From CAYVSP01 sp964453655 (lineage in GTDB: Bacteria; Patescibacteriota; Saccharimonadia; Saccharimonadales; CAYVSP01), in assembly GCA_964453655.1 (NCBI GenBank), contig CAYVSP010000014.1, positions 1 through 23,646 of the forward strand: a stretch of DNA of 23,646 nucleotides. The letters run 5' to 3'. A program made the translations under genes and the position numbers. Of the stretch, positions 8,426-15,407 are shown piece by piece (the first letter of the stretch is position 1; each line of letters begins with the position of its first letter). The notes below the pieces were generated by a model. The model worked only from the letters and a program-made list of their open reading frames with translations. It made no database searches and was not told the origin of the DNA.

Positions 8426-10181
8426 GCCTAACCTCCCTGGTTGCTTCCTTTAGTAGTACGTCAAATGCTTTGGCACGAGCGAGTAGTTTATCAACATCCA
8501 CTGCCGAGGCGCGATGCATAGCTTGAGCCAATTGTTGTTTTTGCGTGTTCACGTATTCGTTTATCAATCGGGCCTTCAATCGAGCGGCTTCGTAACGAAG
8601 CTCTAATGTCTCGAGGTCCTGATAGAGTTCTTCAAAGATTACTCCTAACATTTTAACATAATCTGTTAGTTTTTCCAATTCCGGCACCGTTTTGCTGTCT
8701 CCGTTAAAGTCAGGATTAGCCCTTAGATAATCATGCAAAACCTGGGCTGGCACATCGATCAACATTGACGACTCAATTGAGTTTAAATTTTCACGTAAAT
8801 CGGGCCTAATCAGACAAATCGCCAGCAAGTGATTTTGCGTTTTAATGCGATCGGCTGCGTGGCGGCTTACTTGGGCTGGCTGGACTTTTTTGCGTGGTAA
8901 AGTTTTTGAGTTAGTCGCCGTCTTATAAAGTTTGGTTTCCAGAGCCGACTTACTAACATCTATAATGTTAGCGATTTTTGTTAAATAGTGGTCCTGCTCT
9001 ACGCTATCAGGCAAAGCACGGAGCGTTTTAAGCAATACATCGCTAAAGGCTCGCTTGCCAGGTGCACTAGAAAGATCTAGACGCTGCTGGTACTGAGCTA
9101 TCAGCCAATCAAGTACGTAGGTGGGCTTAGTTATGGCCTTTTCCCACTTCGTTTTATCCTGTTTGATAAGCTCATCAGGATCCTTGCCGCTGGGCAAATC
9201 GATAATGCTGAGATTAACACCTACATTGGCTGCAATAGGAATGGCCCGTTCGGTCGCATCTACGCCGGCTTTGTCTTGGTCAAAACACAGCCGCACATCC
9301 TCGGTAAAGCGGCTTAAACCCTTAAGATGGAATTCAGTCAAAGCAGTACCAGCAGTCGCTACTGTTTGGGCTACGCCAGCTTGATGGCTGGCCAGCACAT
9401 CCAGGTTACCCTCGACGACGACCGCATAATTGTTCTTCCGAATGGCTTCTTTGGCTAGATGCAAGCCAAAAATGTGGCGGCTTTTGTCATATAAAAGCGT
9501 TTGGGGCGTATTGATATACTTCGGTGCTTTTGGATCATCTTCCAACAGGCGGGCTGTAAATCCAATCACCCGCCCTACTTGATCTTGCAACGGAATCATC
9601 AGACGCCCGCGGAACATATCAGCACTTTGATTGTAGCGTTGTGTGGTTAAACCTGCCTGTTTAATTTCCTTTGTGCTAAATCCCTTCTGACCTAAAAATG
9701 TGCTCAGTGCATAGCCGGTGTTTGGTGCATAGCCTAAGCGGAACGCCAGTGCCGTTTGTTTGCTATAGCCTCTTTTTCTTAGTACATACTCTAGTGTTTT
9801 ACTATTTTTGCTGAGATGAACCTGATAAAACTTAGCTGCTAACTCCAGCGTCTCATATAATCGCTCCTTTTGCTTGCCGCGCTGGGTATCGCCACGTTGG
9901 TATTGACTGAGATCAAGACCAGCCTTGCGGGCGAGCAGCTCTAAGGCGCCCTTAAAGTCGAGCCCTTCCATTTCCATTACAAAGCTGAAGACATTGCCGC
10001 CTTTACCAGAACTGAAATCATGCCAAATCTGTTTTTCGGGACTAACCATAAAGCTGGCTGTCTTTTCGCTGGTAAAGGGGCTCAGCCCTTTGAAGTTGCG
10101 GCCTGAGCGCTTTAGCTCTAAATATTCGCCAATAACGTCCTCAATAGATAATCGGGACTTTATATCTTCAATAGCATCCAT
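8415..10181 (-). CDS. dnaG: DNA primase
   Basis: A 588-residue primase that makes RNA primers for replication. The order is N-terminal CHC2-type domain (about 1-95), catalytic TOPRIM core (about 100-370) and a helical C-terminal part that would contact the helicase. The TOPRIM acidic residues are present in VVVEGNLDVL and CFDQDKAG. The striking feature is the N-terminal domain: the framework of the zinc ribbon is preserved (PF.SEKT.SF and GKGGNVFSF), but the four zinc ligands are replaced by Ser34, Thr37, Asp55 and Ser58. Zinc binding must be lost. The ATG at 10181 is preceded by TAGACT six bases upstream without a Shine-Dalgarno site. It is first in the dnaG-rpoD operon and divergent from the 10267 gene. 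Confidence 0.95.
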   Translation of the reverse strand: MDAIEDIKSRLSIEDVIGEYLELKRSGRNFKGLSPFTSEKTASFMVSPEKQIWHDFSSGKGGNVFSFVMEMEGLDFKGALELLARKAGLDLSQYQRGDTQRGKQKERLYETLELAAKFYQVHLSKNSKTLEYVLRKRGYSKQTALAFRLGYAPNTGYALSTFLGQKGFSTKEIKQAGLTTQRYNQSADMFRGRLMIPLQDQVGRVIGFTARLLEDDPKAPKYINTPQTLLYDKSRHIFGLHLAKEAIRKNNYAVVVEGNLDVLASHQAGVAQTVATAGTALTEFHLKGLSRFTEDVRLCFDQDKAGVDATERAIPIAANVGVNLSIIDLPSGKDPDELIKQDKTKWEKAITKPTYVLDWLIAQYQQRLDLSSAPGKRAFSDVLLKTLRALPDSVEQDHYLTKIANIIDVSKSALETKLYKTATNSKTLPRKKVQPAQVSRHAADRIKTQNHLLAICLIRPDLRENLNSIESSMLIDVPAQVLHDYLRANPDFNGDSKTVPELEKLTDYVKMLGVIFEELYQDLETLELRYEAARLKARLINEYVNTQKQQLAQAMHRASAVDVDKLLARAKAFDVLLKEATREVRHGE

Positions 10182-10187
10182 ATCTCT

Positions 10188-10193
10188 AGTCTA
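10188..10193 (-). promoter_or_regulatory. -10 box of the dnaG-rpoD operon
   Basis: TAGACT, set in ACTTTAGACT on the minus strand, ends six bases before the dnaG ATG. A near-identical ACTTTAGATT faces the other way at 10249-10258, so the two divergent units have mirror-image -10 regions. Confidence 0.4.
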
Positions 10194-10252
10194 AAGTTAA
10201 AAGAAGAAAGTAGAAAGCTTTAGGAGTTTAATAGATTAGGACTTTATGACTT

Positions 10253-10258
10253 TAGATT
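10253..10258 (+). promoter_or_regulatory. -10 box of the membrane-protein / K+ channel operon
   Basis: TAGATT lies eight bases before the ATG at 10267. It mirrors the dnaG -10 region. No Shine-Dalgarno or clear -35 box is seen. Confidence 0.35.
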
Positions 10259-10266
10259 GATAAGTT

Positions 10267-10887
10267 ATGCTTATGTTTATGCAGCCTGAAGCAACACCGC
10301 CATCTGATTACGACTTTATCCTCAACCATGGCAGTGCGCCTAAAAAGACTTTACTGCCAGGTGCTGGCAGCAGTCAAAAGCAGCGTATTATGGTAGCCGT
10401 AATTGGCGGTTTATTGCTTATCTTAGTCTTTTTCATACTTTTTGCTGTAGTAAAAGGCGGGAAAGGCAAAAATAGCGCAACACTGCTGCAAATCGCTCAA
10501 ACACAGAACGAACTAATACGCATCAGCACGTTGGGCGCCACCAATGCGGGTTCATCGAACACTAAGGCACTTGCCGTAACCACTCAATTAAGTATTGAAA
10601 CAGCTCAACAAGACATCTTGGCGCAGCTTGGCAAACAAGGCACCAAGACCAACCCAAAAATTTTGGCGGCCACTAAAAACCCCAAGACTGACGAGATCTT
10701 GTCGGCAGCAGCCACTGATAATCGTTATGACGAAGTTCTCGCACAAGCCATTCAAACCAACCTCACGCAATATCAAAAATTGCTTAAAACGGCTTTCGAT
10801 GCAACCGGTTCACAATCTCTTAAACTAATTCTCAATAATGATTTTGCGACGGCTGCAAAATTAATAGAATCTACCAAGAATGGCTAG
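10267..10887 (+). CDS. single-pass membrane protein, extracytoplasmic helical domain
   Basis: A 206-residue protein with an N-terminal cytoplasmic tail of about 40 residues, one strong membrane segment (VAVIGGLLLILVFFILFAVV, roughly 43-62) and an external domain of about 140 mostly helical residues rich in Thr, Ala, Gln and Leu. The pattern LLQIAQTQNELIRISTLG resembles a family of conserved hypothetical proteins that I associate with Saccharibacteria, but I cannot name a function. Three in-frame ATGs lie at 10267, 10273 and 10279; the third gives MQPEATPPSDYDF and may be the real start. The K+ channel gene begins three bases after its stop, so the two are co-transcribed and may work together at the membrane. 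Confidence 0.75.
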   Translation: MLMFMQPEATPPSDYDFILNHGSAPKKTLLPGAGSSQKQRIMVAVIGGLLLILVFFILFAVVKGGKGKNSATLLQIAQTQNELIRISTLGATNAGSSNTKALAVTTQLSIETAQQDILAQLGKQGTKTNPKILAATKNPKTDEILSAAATDNRYDEVLAQAIQTNLTQYQKLLKTAFDATGSQSLKLILNNDFATAAKLIESTKNG

Positions 10888-10890
10888 CAA

Positions 10891-11268
10891 ATGGCACTGC
10901 ATGTAACACATACAAAAAGTTTATTAAAAGACAAAGTTTTTATAAGTTTACTATTATTAGTTGCCCTCATCCTTACAGTCGGCACTCTGTTTTACAATTA
11001 TTACGAACATTGGGGTGCTGTTAACTCTTTTTACTTTTCAGTCACAACACTAACCACTGTCGGCTTAGGTGACTTTTCGCCGAGCTCAACCACCACAAAG
11101 ATATTTACTGCCATCTATATACTGTTTGGCCTGAGTATCATCTTGGGTTTTGTAGAAGTGGTGGCCAAGCACGCCACCCGGCGATATTTGCGACGAACTC
11201 AAGAATACATGGAACGCTCTGAAAGCTATATCAAGCAAGGCATCGATAAAATTGCCAGCAAGGATTAG
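10891..11268 (+). CDS. two-transmembrane potassium channel (Ion_trans_2 type)
   Basis: A 125-residue pore protein. The first membrane helix is about residues 16-36, followed by a re-entrant pore helix and a selectivity filter TTVGLGDF (residues 55-62), then a second helix, IFTAIYILFGLSIILGFVEVV. The filter is a variant of the canonical TVGYGD, with Leu in place of Tyr. The basic, helical C-terminus (about 35 residues) is too short for an RCK/TrkA regulatory domain, so this is a minimal KcsA-like subunit that would assemble as a tetramer. It starts three bases after the preceding gene and has no obvious ribosome binding site, so it is probably translationally coupled. Confidence 0.88.
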   Translation: MALHVTHTKSLLKDKVFISLLLLVALILTVGTLFYNYYEHWGAVNSFYFSVTTLTTVGLGDFSPSSTTTKIFTAIYILFGLSIILGFVEVVAKHATRRYLRRTQEYMERSESYIKQGIDKIASKD

Positions 11269-11287
11269 GGTTCTTTTCCAAAGAACC
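11269..11287. repeat. hairpin 1, 8-bp perfect arms
   Basis: GGTTCTTT and AAAGAACC flank a three-base loop directly after the K+ channel stop codon. There is no T run after it, so it is not a standard intrinsic terminator. Confidence 0.8.
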
Positions 11288-11297
11288 AAATGTTTCA

Positions 11298-11323
11298 CAA
11301 CCTTTTGTTTCGGCAAAAGGTTG
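11298..11323. repeat. hairpin 2, 10-bp perfect arms
   Basis: CAACCTTTTG and CAAAAGGTTG flank the loop TTTCGG. The loop and inner arm resemble the last hairpin of the region at 11664-11687. Confidence 0.85.
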
Positions 11324-11365
11324 GACCAAAACCGACCGGCGACTTTCGGTCCTTGGTTGTTTATT

Positions 11366-11447
11366 GTTAAGGTCCACGAATGCTCGCCTCAGGCGTTCAC
11401 TGGTAACTCCGGAACGCTAGCGGTCTCGCTCTAAATGTGGACTTAAC
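11366..11447. repeat. long-range stem, 11 bp with one bulged base
   Basis: GTTAAGGTCCAC at 11366-11377 pairs with GTGGACTTAAC at 11437-11447. The 59-base interior holds further short stems, such as GAATGC pairing with GCGTTC. Confidence 0.75.
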
Positions 11448-11468
11448 ACTCACAAGGCCAAGAACCTA

Positions 11469-11492
11469 CAGAGCCGGCTATGTCAGGCTCTG
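11469..11492. repeat. hairpin, 7-bp perfect arms
   Basis: CAGAGCC and GGCTCTG flank a ten-base loop and are followed by AAAAA on the plus strand. Confidence 0.75.
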
Positions 11493-11512
11493 AAAAACCG
11501 AATGTAAGCAAT

Positions 11513-11618
11513 CAGGTTTGTCCGAATAATTGATACAAAGATAGTTCAGCTCGTTTCCTTGAAACAAAATATGAGCTGAACCGACCTAAGGGAGTCCTTT
11601 GTATCACGGACAAACCTG
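11513..11618. repeat. nested 106-nt stem with four stacked perfect helices
   Basis: From outside inwards: CAGGTTTGTCCG with CGGACAAACCTG (12 bp), TGATACAAAG with CTTTGTATCA (10 bp), GTTCAGCTC with GAGCTGAAC (9 bp), and GTTTC with GAAAC (5 bp). A six-base bulge (AATAAT) sits on the left between the first two helices, and a 3/15-base asymmetric internal loop lies between the second and third. This is the best-formed structure in the window. Confidence 0.9.
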
Positions 11619-11663
11619 GTATCTGCGAACACTAGTGTTTTTCAGTTGCCTGAGAGCTTTTGC

Positions 11664-11687
11664 GCTACTTTTTCGGCAAAAAGTAGC
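11664..11687. repeat. hairpin, 10-bp perfect arms
   Basis: GCTACTTTTT and AAAAAGTAGC flank CGGC. No T run follows on either strand. Confidence 0.85.
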
Positions 11688-11717
11688 AATAAATTACTTC
11701 TTGTAGAGAAGAAAAGA

Positions 11718-12062
11718 TTAATTCATTTTTGGTAGTTCGGCGTCTTGCTTAGTAACCAGATTGTAACTATGACGAATAAGCCCCTGGATCTCCTCCCAAG
11801 GTAACTGTCCGGTGAGCACAACAGTGTTCCAGTGCTTTTTGTTGAGATGATAGCCTTCCATAACAGTTTCGTATTTTTTGCGCAGTAGCTGGGCCAGCTG
11901 TGGGTCACATTTTAAGCTCAAACGAACTGGAGTTTTCTTTTCAGCAATAAGGGCAAACATTTTTTCGCCAGCCTTATAGACAGCAACATCCTCACCAAAT
12001 GGGTAGTCCAGCTTCGCATTGGGCATACTTAAGATATATTCTTCAACTTCTTTGTGGGTCAC
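11718..12062 (-). CDS. MmcQ/YjbR (DUF419) family protein
   Basis: A 114-residue cytoplasmic protein of the MmcQ/YjbR family, which has a CyaY-like fold and is often called DNA-binding, although its role is poorly defined. Typical signatures are SMPNAKLDYPFGEDVAVYKAGEKMFALI near the N-terminus, RLSLKCDPQLAQLLR in the middle and the KKHWNTVVL...HSYNLV segment at the end. The length is normal. The start is GTG at 12062; TATTCT lies seven bases upstream and there is no Shine-Dalgarno site. It follows the small 12084 gene by 21 bases and may be transcribed with it or from its own promoter. Confidence 0.88.
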   Translation of the reverse strand: MTHKEVEEYILSMPNAKLDYPFGEDVAVYKAGEKMFALIAEKKTPVRLSLKCDPQLAQLLRKKYETVMEGYHLNKKHWNTVVLTGQLPWEEIQGLIRHSYNLVTKQDAELPKMN

Positions 12063-12083
12063 AAGACTAAGAATAACAAAAGT

Positions 12084-12356
12084 TTAGAGATAGCCGTCAA
12101 AAACGTTTTCGGGGAGTCTATGAGTTAACGTAGGTTGGGTGAGTTCAACAACCTCAACACCCATTGGTATCCCTTCGCCACTCGCGTTTGACCCGTCAAC
12201 TACAGGCGCAAACTCGCCATCTAGCCTTCTAACTAAATCCAAAACACCCGTTGCAATATATTTCACCTCTGAATGAGTTGGTTTATGTTGTCTACTTTGT
12301 CCCTCAGCACACGGCAGCTCCACGCCGCGTGGTCCTCGTACGCTATACAATGCCAT
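12084..12356 (-). CDS. small hypothetical protein
   Basis: A 90-residue protein that I do not recognise. It has no membrane segment, a single cysteine (LPCAEG) and a mixed composition. It is supported as a gene by its upstream signals: a perfect TTGACA at 12428-12423, an A/T-rich -10 region, and an AAGGA ribosome binding site about eight bases before the ATG at 12356. It lies between oligoribonuclease and the YjbR-like gene on the same strand. Confidence 0.6.
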   Translation of the reverse strand: MALYSVRGPRGVELPCAEGQSRQHKPTHSEVKYIATGVLDLVRRLDGEFAPVVDGSNASGEGIPMGVEVVELTQPTLTHRLPENVFDGYL

Positions 12357-12401
12357 AGTATTTTTCCTTTTTGCCCACCTATTAGGTTAACTGTTATGTA
12401 T

Positions 12402-12428
12402 ATTTATCCTGCGGTTCAACTTTGTCAA
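12402..12428 (-). promoter_or_regulatory. promoter of the 12084-12356 gene
   Basis: TTGACA at 12428-12423 is a perfect -35 box. The best -10 is the A/T-rich TAAATA about 16 bases on, which is weak. This unit is unusual here in having a leader of about 40 bases and a Shine-Dalgarno site. Confidence 0.4.
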
Positions 12429-12434
12429 CCATAG

Positions 12435-12992
12435 TTATCCACTGTTTTTCTTAAACCAATCTAGATAGTGTTGTAGTTCAGCAATTGATGCCTGAATATC
12501 ATCAAAAGCCCGATGAACCTCTTTTTTCTCATACACCACACCGTATTTGCCTTGCATAAGGATTTTCCAGGCACTAACGTCCAGCATACGGTAATGAAGT
12601 CTTAAGTCTAGCGTGGGCATCCACTGCTTTATGAACAACCGGTCACTATAAATTGAATTTCCTGCCAAGACAGCTGGTTCATCACCAAAATGTTTATTAA
12701 CAAGCTCTGCAAGCTCGGTTTCAACATCTTTTAATGGTTTGCCTGTTTCAATGCTACTGAGAAATTCGTCCCGATTTGCCGGGAAATCTTTCCACCACAC
12801 ATTTGCTTGCATACGCGCCACGGCAAGCTCGCGTTTTTGCTGTACTTTGGCCTCGTAAGACACGAGAGTCTTAAGATCAAAATCGGTTATTTCGGCCGCC
12901 ACTTCCAAAATAACATCACGAACAGGATCCAGTCCCGTCATTTCCAAATCCACCCAGAGCAATTTGGTCGGGATTATGTCATTTTTTGTCAC
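12435..12992 (-). CDS. orn: oligoribonuclease (DEDDh 3'-5' exonuclease)
   Basis: A 185-residue exonuclease that degrades the final 2-5 nt RNA fragments, including the pGpG dinucleotide. All DEDDh residues are visible: Asp15 and Glu17 in WVDLEMTGLDP, the third Asp in GNSIYSDRLFIKQWMP, and His160 and Asp164 in HRAFDDIQASIAEL. Length and spacing match the proteobacterial and actinobacterial enzyme. The start is GTG at 12992; a perfect TATAAT ends seven bases before it and there is no Shine-Dalgarno site, so translation is probably leaderless. It lies just after msrB but appears to have its own promoter. Confidence 0.95.
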   Translation of the reverse strand: MTKNDIIPTKLLWVDLEMTGLDPVRDVILEVAAEITDFDLKTLVSYEAKVQQKRELAVARMQANVWWKDFPANRDEFLSSIETGKPLKDVETELAELVNKHFGDEPAVLAGNSIYSDRLFIKQWMPTLDLRLHYRMLDVSAWKILMQGKYGVVYEKKEVHRAFDDIQASIAELQHYLDWFKKNSG

Positions 12993-12999
12993 AGACGGT

Positions 13000-13005
13000 A
13001 TTATA
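13000..13005 (-). promoter_or_regulatory. -10 box of orn
   Basis: A perfect TATAAT, seven bases before the orn GTG, in the short gap after the msrB stop. Confidence 0.6.
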
Positions 13006-13010
13006 TAGAA

Positions 13011-13403
13011 CTATTTGTTTTTTGGTTTGAAATCCAAGGAACACGAATTAATACAGAATCTCATGCCTGTCGGTTGATCGGGGGCATCATTAAAGACATG
13101 GCCCAGGTGACCACCGCAATGGGCACAGGTTACTTCTACCCTGTGCATGCCGCCAGACAAATCCTCGGTCAACTTGATGGCTCCTTTGCTGGCGACATCA
13201 TAGAAGCTGGGCCAGCCGCTGCCAGAATCAAACTTGGTTTTACTATCAAATAACTTAGCGCCACAGTTGGCACAGGTGTACATGCCGGTTTCCTTGTTAT
13301 GCAAGAACTTGCCCGAAAAGGGCGCTTCGGTCGACTTATTGAAGAGTACATCCTGCTGCTCTTCACTAAGTTTAGGATTTTTAGCGGACTTCGTTGCCGC
13401 CAT
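13011..13403 (-). CDS. msrB: peptide-methionine (R)-S-oxide reductase
   Basis: A 130-residue MsrB, which repairs the R form of methionine sulfoxide in proteins. The structural zinc site is present as two CxxC pairs (Cys44/Cys47 and Cys93/Cys96). The substrate motif FDSGSGWPSF covers residues 58-67, and GGHLGHVFNDAP is conserved. The catalytic cysteine is Cys117 in MRFCINS; Cys121, four residues on, could act in recycling. No signal peptide is present, so it is cytoplasmic. The ATG at 13403 has a good AGGAG six bases upstream. A second ATG at 13407 is out of frame. It begins ten bases after the small membrane protein gene ends, so the two form an operon. Confidence 0.96.
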   Translation of the reverse strand: MAATKSAKNPKLSEEQQDVLFNKSTEAPFSGKFLHNKETGMYTCANCGAKLFDSKTKFDSGSGWPSFYDVASKGAIKLTEDLSGGMHRVEVTCAHCGGHLGHVFNDAPDQPTGMRFCINSCSLDFKPKNK

Positions 13404-13412
13404 CCATTTCTC

Positions 13413-13706
13413 CTATCGCTTTTTGCCACCCATAAGTAGACTGTGCAGTCCTAGGTAAAGCCAGCACAATACTTCAACTACTAACAGTCCCAAAATCAAG
13501 CCGACTAAGGGTTGCACGTAGGTAACTTTATAGCCGCCAGAAGGTGATCCGTAGGCTGGTGCCAAACTACCCCATTGCCATAAGGCAATCCTGCCAGCGA
13601 GTTCCTGTGTAACTTGGGCCACAAACTGCAACACCAGCATGGCCACAACCACTCCTACTACCAATGATGACGCGTCTTTGCGCTTTAATATTTTTACTAC
13701 CACCAT
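13413..13706 (-). CDS. small two-pass membrane protein of unknown function
   Basis: A 97-residue protein with two hydrophobic helices, SSLVVGVVVAMLVLQFVAQV (about 13-32) and VGLILGLLVVEVLCWLYLGLHSLL (about 68-91). The basic ends suggest both termini are inside. The loop between them contains WQWGSLAPAYGSPSGGYK. I recognise no family. The ATG at 13706 has a strong GGAGGA seven bases upstream and a perfect TATAAT at 13743-13738, so unlike most first genes here it has a conventional leader. It is co-transcribed with msrB, but a functional link is not evident. Confidence 0.7.
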   Translation of the reverse strand: MVVVKILKRKDASSLVVGVVVAMLVLQFVAQVTQELAGRIALWQWGSLAPAYGSPSGGYKVTYVQPLVGLILGLLVVEVLCWLYLGLHSLLMGGKKR

Positions 13707-13737
13707 TTTGGTGTCCTCCGTTTTATTACTAAGCTTA

Positions 13738-13743
13738 ATTATA
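13738..13743 (-). promoter_or_regulatory. -10 box of the membrane-protein / msrB operon
   Basis: A perfect TATAAT, about 32 bases before the ATG. The leader carries GGAGGA. Confidence 0.5.
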
Positions 13744-13761
13744 TAACCTTAAGCAAATTTT

Positions 13762-14181
13762 TCATTCTTTTTTCTTATCTAACTTATCGAGCCTTAGAGA
13801 CTTGACAATGAAATAGACTACGCCAGCTACAATTAAGAAGTTTATTAACTGGCTTAAAACTGCGCCGTAGCCTAGTTTACTGGTGCAAACCGCATCAGTA
13901 TGTTTAATGCACCAGTATTTTTCGGCCAGCTGGCCACCGCCGCCATACAGTACGCCGACTACAGGGTTAACCACATTGTTCACTACTGAATCAACTACGC
14001 CTTTAGCCGCCACACCGAGTACAAAACCGACTGCTAAGCCAACAACTCCTTGTTGACGCACAAAATCTACAAAGCCGGCAAAGGCCCCTCTTACCTTCCC
14101 ACTCGGTATTTTGTCGAGCTCATCTTTGGCGTTTTCCACTTGTTTTAGAATTTCTGCCTTACTTGGCTCATGTTCAGTCAT
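13762..14181 (-). CDS. mscL: large-conductance mechanosensitive channel
   Basis: A 139-residue MscL that opens under high membrane tension to release osmolytes. After a charged N-terminal helix come FVDFVRQQGVVGLAVGFVLGVAAKGVVDSVVNNVVNPVVG (the pore-lining helix, rich in small residues) and a second helix, LINFLIVAGVVYFIVKSL. A short charged C-terminus (RLDKLDKKKE) follows. The periplasmic loop contains two cysteines (YWCIKHTDAVCTS), which may form a disulfide. The ATG at 14181 is one base after the stop of the glutamate dehydrogenase gene, with a GGGGA overlapping that gene's last codons, so the two are one transcription unit. Confidence 0.92.
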   Translation of the reverse strand: MTEHEPSKAEILKQVENAKDELDKIPSGKVRGAFAGFVDFVRQQGVVGLAVGFVLGVAAKGVVDSVVNNVVNPVVGVLYGGGGQLAEKYWCIKHTDAVCTSKLGYGAVLSQLINFLIVAGVVYFIVKSLRLDKLDKKKE

Positions 14182-14182
14182 G

Positions 14183-15400
14183 TTATCCCCTTTTAGCGTC
14201 TAGTATACGACGTACCGCAATACTAACCGCTGCTTCTTTAAGCGAGATGCTTTCTCGTTTGGCGTAGGCATAGGCCTCTTTTACAGCCTTAACCAAGTAT
14301 CTTTCCATCTCAGTATTGACCCGTTCTTCGCTCCAACTTTCACCTTTCTTATTCTGCAGCCATTCAAGATAACTGACTATAACGCCTCCGGCATTGGCAA
14401 GGATATCTGGTATCACGATGGCACCACGACTTGTCAGATATTCGTGGGCATCTTCACTCACCGGGCCGTTAGCTAGCTCCAGAACTATCTTTGCCCTCAG
14501 CTGTTCCATATTGTCCTTATTAACAACATCGCCGAGCGCTGCGAAGACTAACACCTCAACGTCTACGCCTAAAAAATCTACGTTGGTAATGGCACTGCTG
14601 TCAGTCGTGCGGTAGTCTTTGAGCGGCCCCGTTTGTTTTTTGTAACTTTCTACTTCGGAGGCACTGAGACCAGCTGCTTTATATGGGCCGCCGCTAGAAT
14701 CAGTCGCTGCGACTAGGCGCCAGTTGGGTTGTTCTTGCTGAGCAATAGTTCCAAAATATGAACCGACATTACCGAAACCTTGTACTCCCATGGAAATCAC
14801 TTCATCTTCGCGCTCCATAAGTTTTAGTATTTCCCGCAGTGCGATGACGCCACCACGGCCGGTGGCGGCTTCACGGCCTAAGCTGCCGCCTTTCTCAATT
14901 GATTTGCCAGTAAATGAAGCATGGCTCTTGTCGCCAGTCTGCTGCTCGTATTCATCAACCATCCAATCAATAATGGTGGCGTTAGTGTTGACATCTGGGG
15001 CCGGCACGTCTTTGTCCGGACCAATATGCGGTTGCAGCTGGCGTACGTAAGCGCGCGAAAGCTCCTCTAGTTCTTTTTGAGTCATTTCTTTTGGATTAAC
15101 AATAATACCACCCTTGCCTCCGCCCAAAGGCAAGCCAACCGCAGCTGTTTTCAGCGACATTAGTGTAGCGAGGGCCCGTACTTCGTCTAGATTAACCTCC
15201 GGGTGGAAACGTATGCCGCCTTTATATGGCCCCAATGCGTTGCTATGCTGCACCCGATAGGCTTTATGTCTAGTCCCGCTGCTGAGTTCAATTTCAAACT
15301 CATGCTCTTGATCGGCTTTAAGCAAATAATCAATGTCGGCCTGGCTTAAACCAAGCCGTTTTCCCACTCGCCGGATAAGTTTATGTGCGGTCTCTAGCAT
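14183..15400 (-). CDS. glutamate dehydrogenase (Glu/Leu/Phe/Val dehydrogenase family)
   Basis: A 405-residue amino-acid dehydrogenase that interconverts an amino acid, most likely glutamate, with its 2-oxo acid using NAD(P). The N-terminal catalytic domain shows YKGGIRFHPEVNLDEVRALATLMSLKTA, then PLGGGKGGI with the active-site lysine region, and VPAPDVNT. The C-terminal Rossmann domain has GVQGFGNVG. Length fits the roughly 410-420 residue hexameric enzymes. Cofactor choice cannot be decided by eye. The ATG at 15400 follows an extended -10 (TGC then TACAAT) by seven bases with no Shine-Dalgarno site, so a leaderless start is likely. It precedes mscL by one base; the pairing hints at a link between glutamate as an osmolyte and osmotic release, which is speculation. 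Confidence 0.93.
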   Translation of the reverse strand: MLETAHKLIRRVGKRLGLSQADIDYLLKADQEHEFEIELSSGTRHKAYRVQHSNALGPYKGGIRFHPEVNLDEVRALATLMSLKTAAVGLPLGGGKGGIIVNPKEMTQKELEELSRAYVRQLQPHIGPDKDVPAPDVNTNATIIDWMVDEYEQQTGDKSHASFTGKSIEKGGSLGREAATGRGGVIALREILKLMEREDEVISMGVQGFGNVGSYFGTIAQQEQPNWRLVAATDSSGGPYKAAGLSASEVESYKKQTGPLKDYRTTDSSAITNVDFLGVDVEVLVFAALGDVVNKDNMEQLRAKIVLELANGPVSEDAHEYLTSRGAIVIPDILANAGGVIVSYLEWLQNKKGESWSEERVNTEMERYLVKAVKEAYAYAKRESISLKEAAVSIAVRRILDAKRG

Positions 15401-15407
15401 CTGGTTA

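Larger units (their letters stand above)
11269..11717. other. 449-bp gene-free region dense in long inverted repeats; candidate structured RNA
   Basis: No convincing protein is encoded here. Instead at least six hairpins with 7-12 bp arms follow one another, several of them nested, covering most of the region (listed separately). Three loops share the motif TTTCGG. I checked for the hallmarks of tmRNA, RNase P RNA, a group II intron domain V and integron attC cores and found none. The region lies between a plus-strand K+ channel gene and a minus-strand YjbR-like gene that converge on it, so it could be a non-coding RNA, a 3' UTR structure or a cluster of palindromic repeats. The strand is uncertain; UUCG-like loops mildly favour plus. 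Confidence 0.6.

Noticed and set aside
11269..11323. Intrinsic terminators after the K+ channel gene
   Set aside because: The two hairpins have strong stems but no T run on the 3' side on either strand.
11252..11434. A 60-codon plus-strand frame running from the K+ channel tail into the hairpin region
   Set aside because: It overlaps the channel gene, crosses two perfect inverted repeats, has no ribosome binding site and its translation looks random.
11366..11447. Possible integron attC site based on GTTAAGG and ACTTAAC
   Set aside because: The order of the core boxes is inverted relative to attC, and one box does not fit the consensus.
11269..11717. tmRNA, RNase P RNA, group II intron or integron attC array
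   Set aside because: None of the expected conserved cores (tmRNA ends with a T-loop and CCA, RNase P GAAAGTCCGG-type core, domain V hairpin, RYYYAAC/GTTRRRY in the right order) is present.
12807..13253. A 148-codon plus-strand frame opposite orn and msrB
   Set aside because: It is antisense to two clearly identified genes with intact motifs and has no homology-like features of its own.
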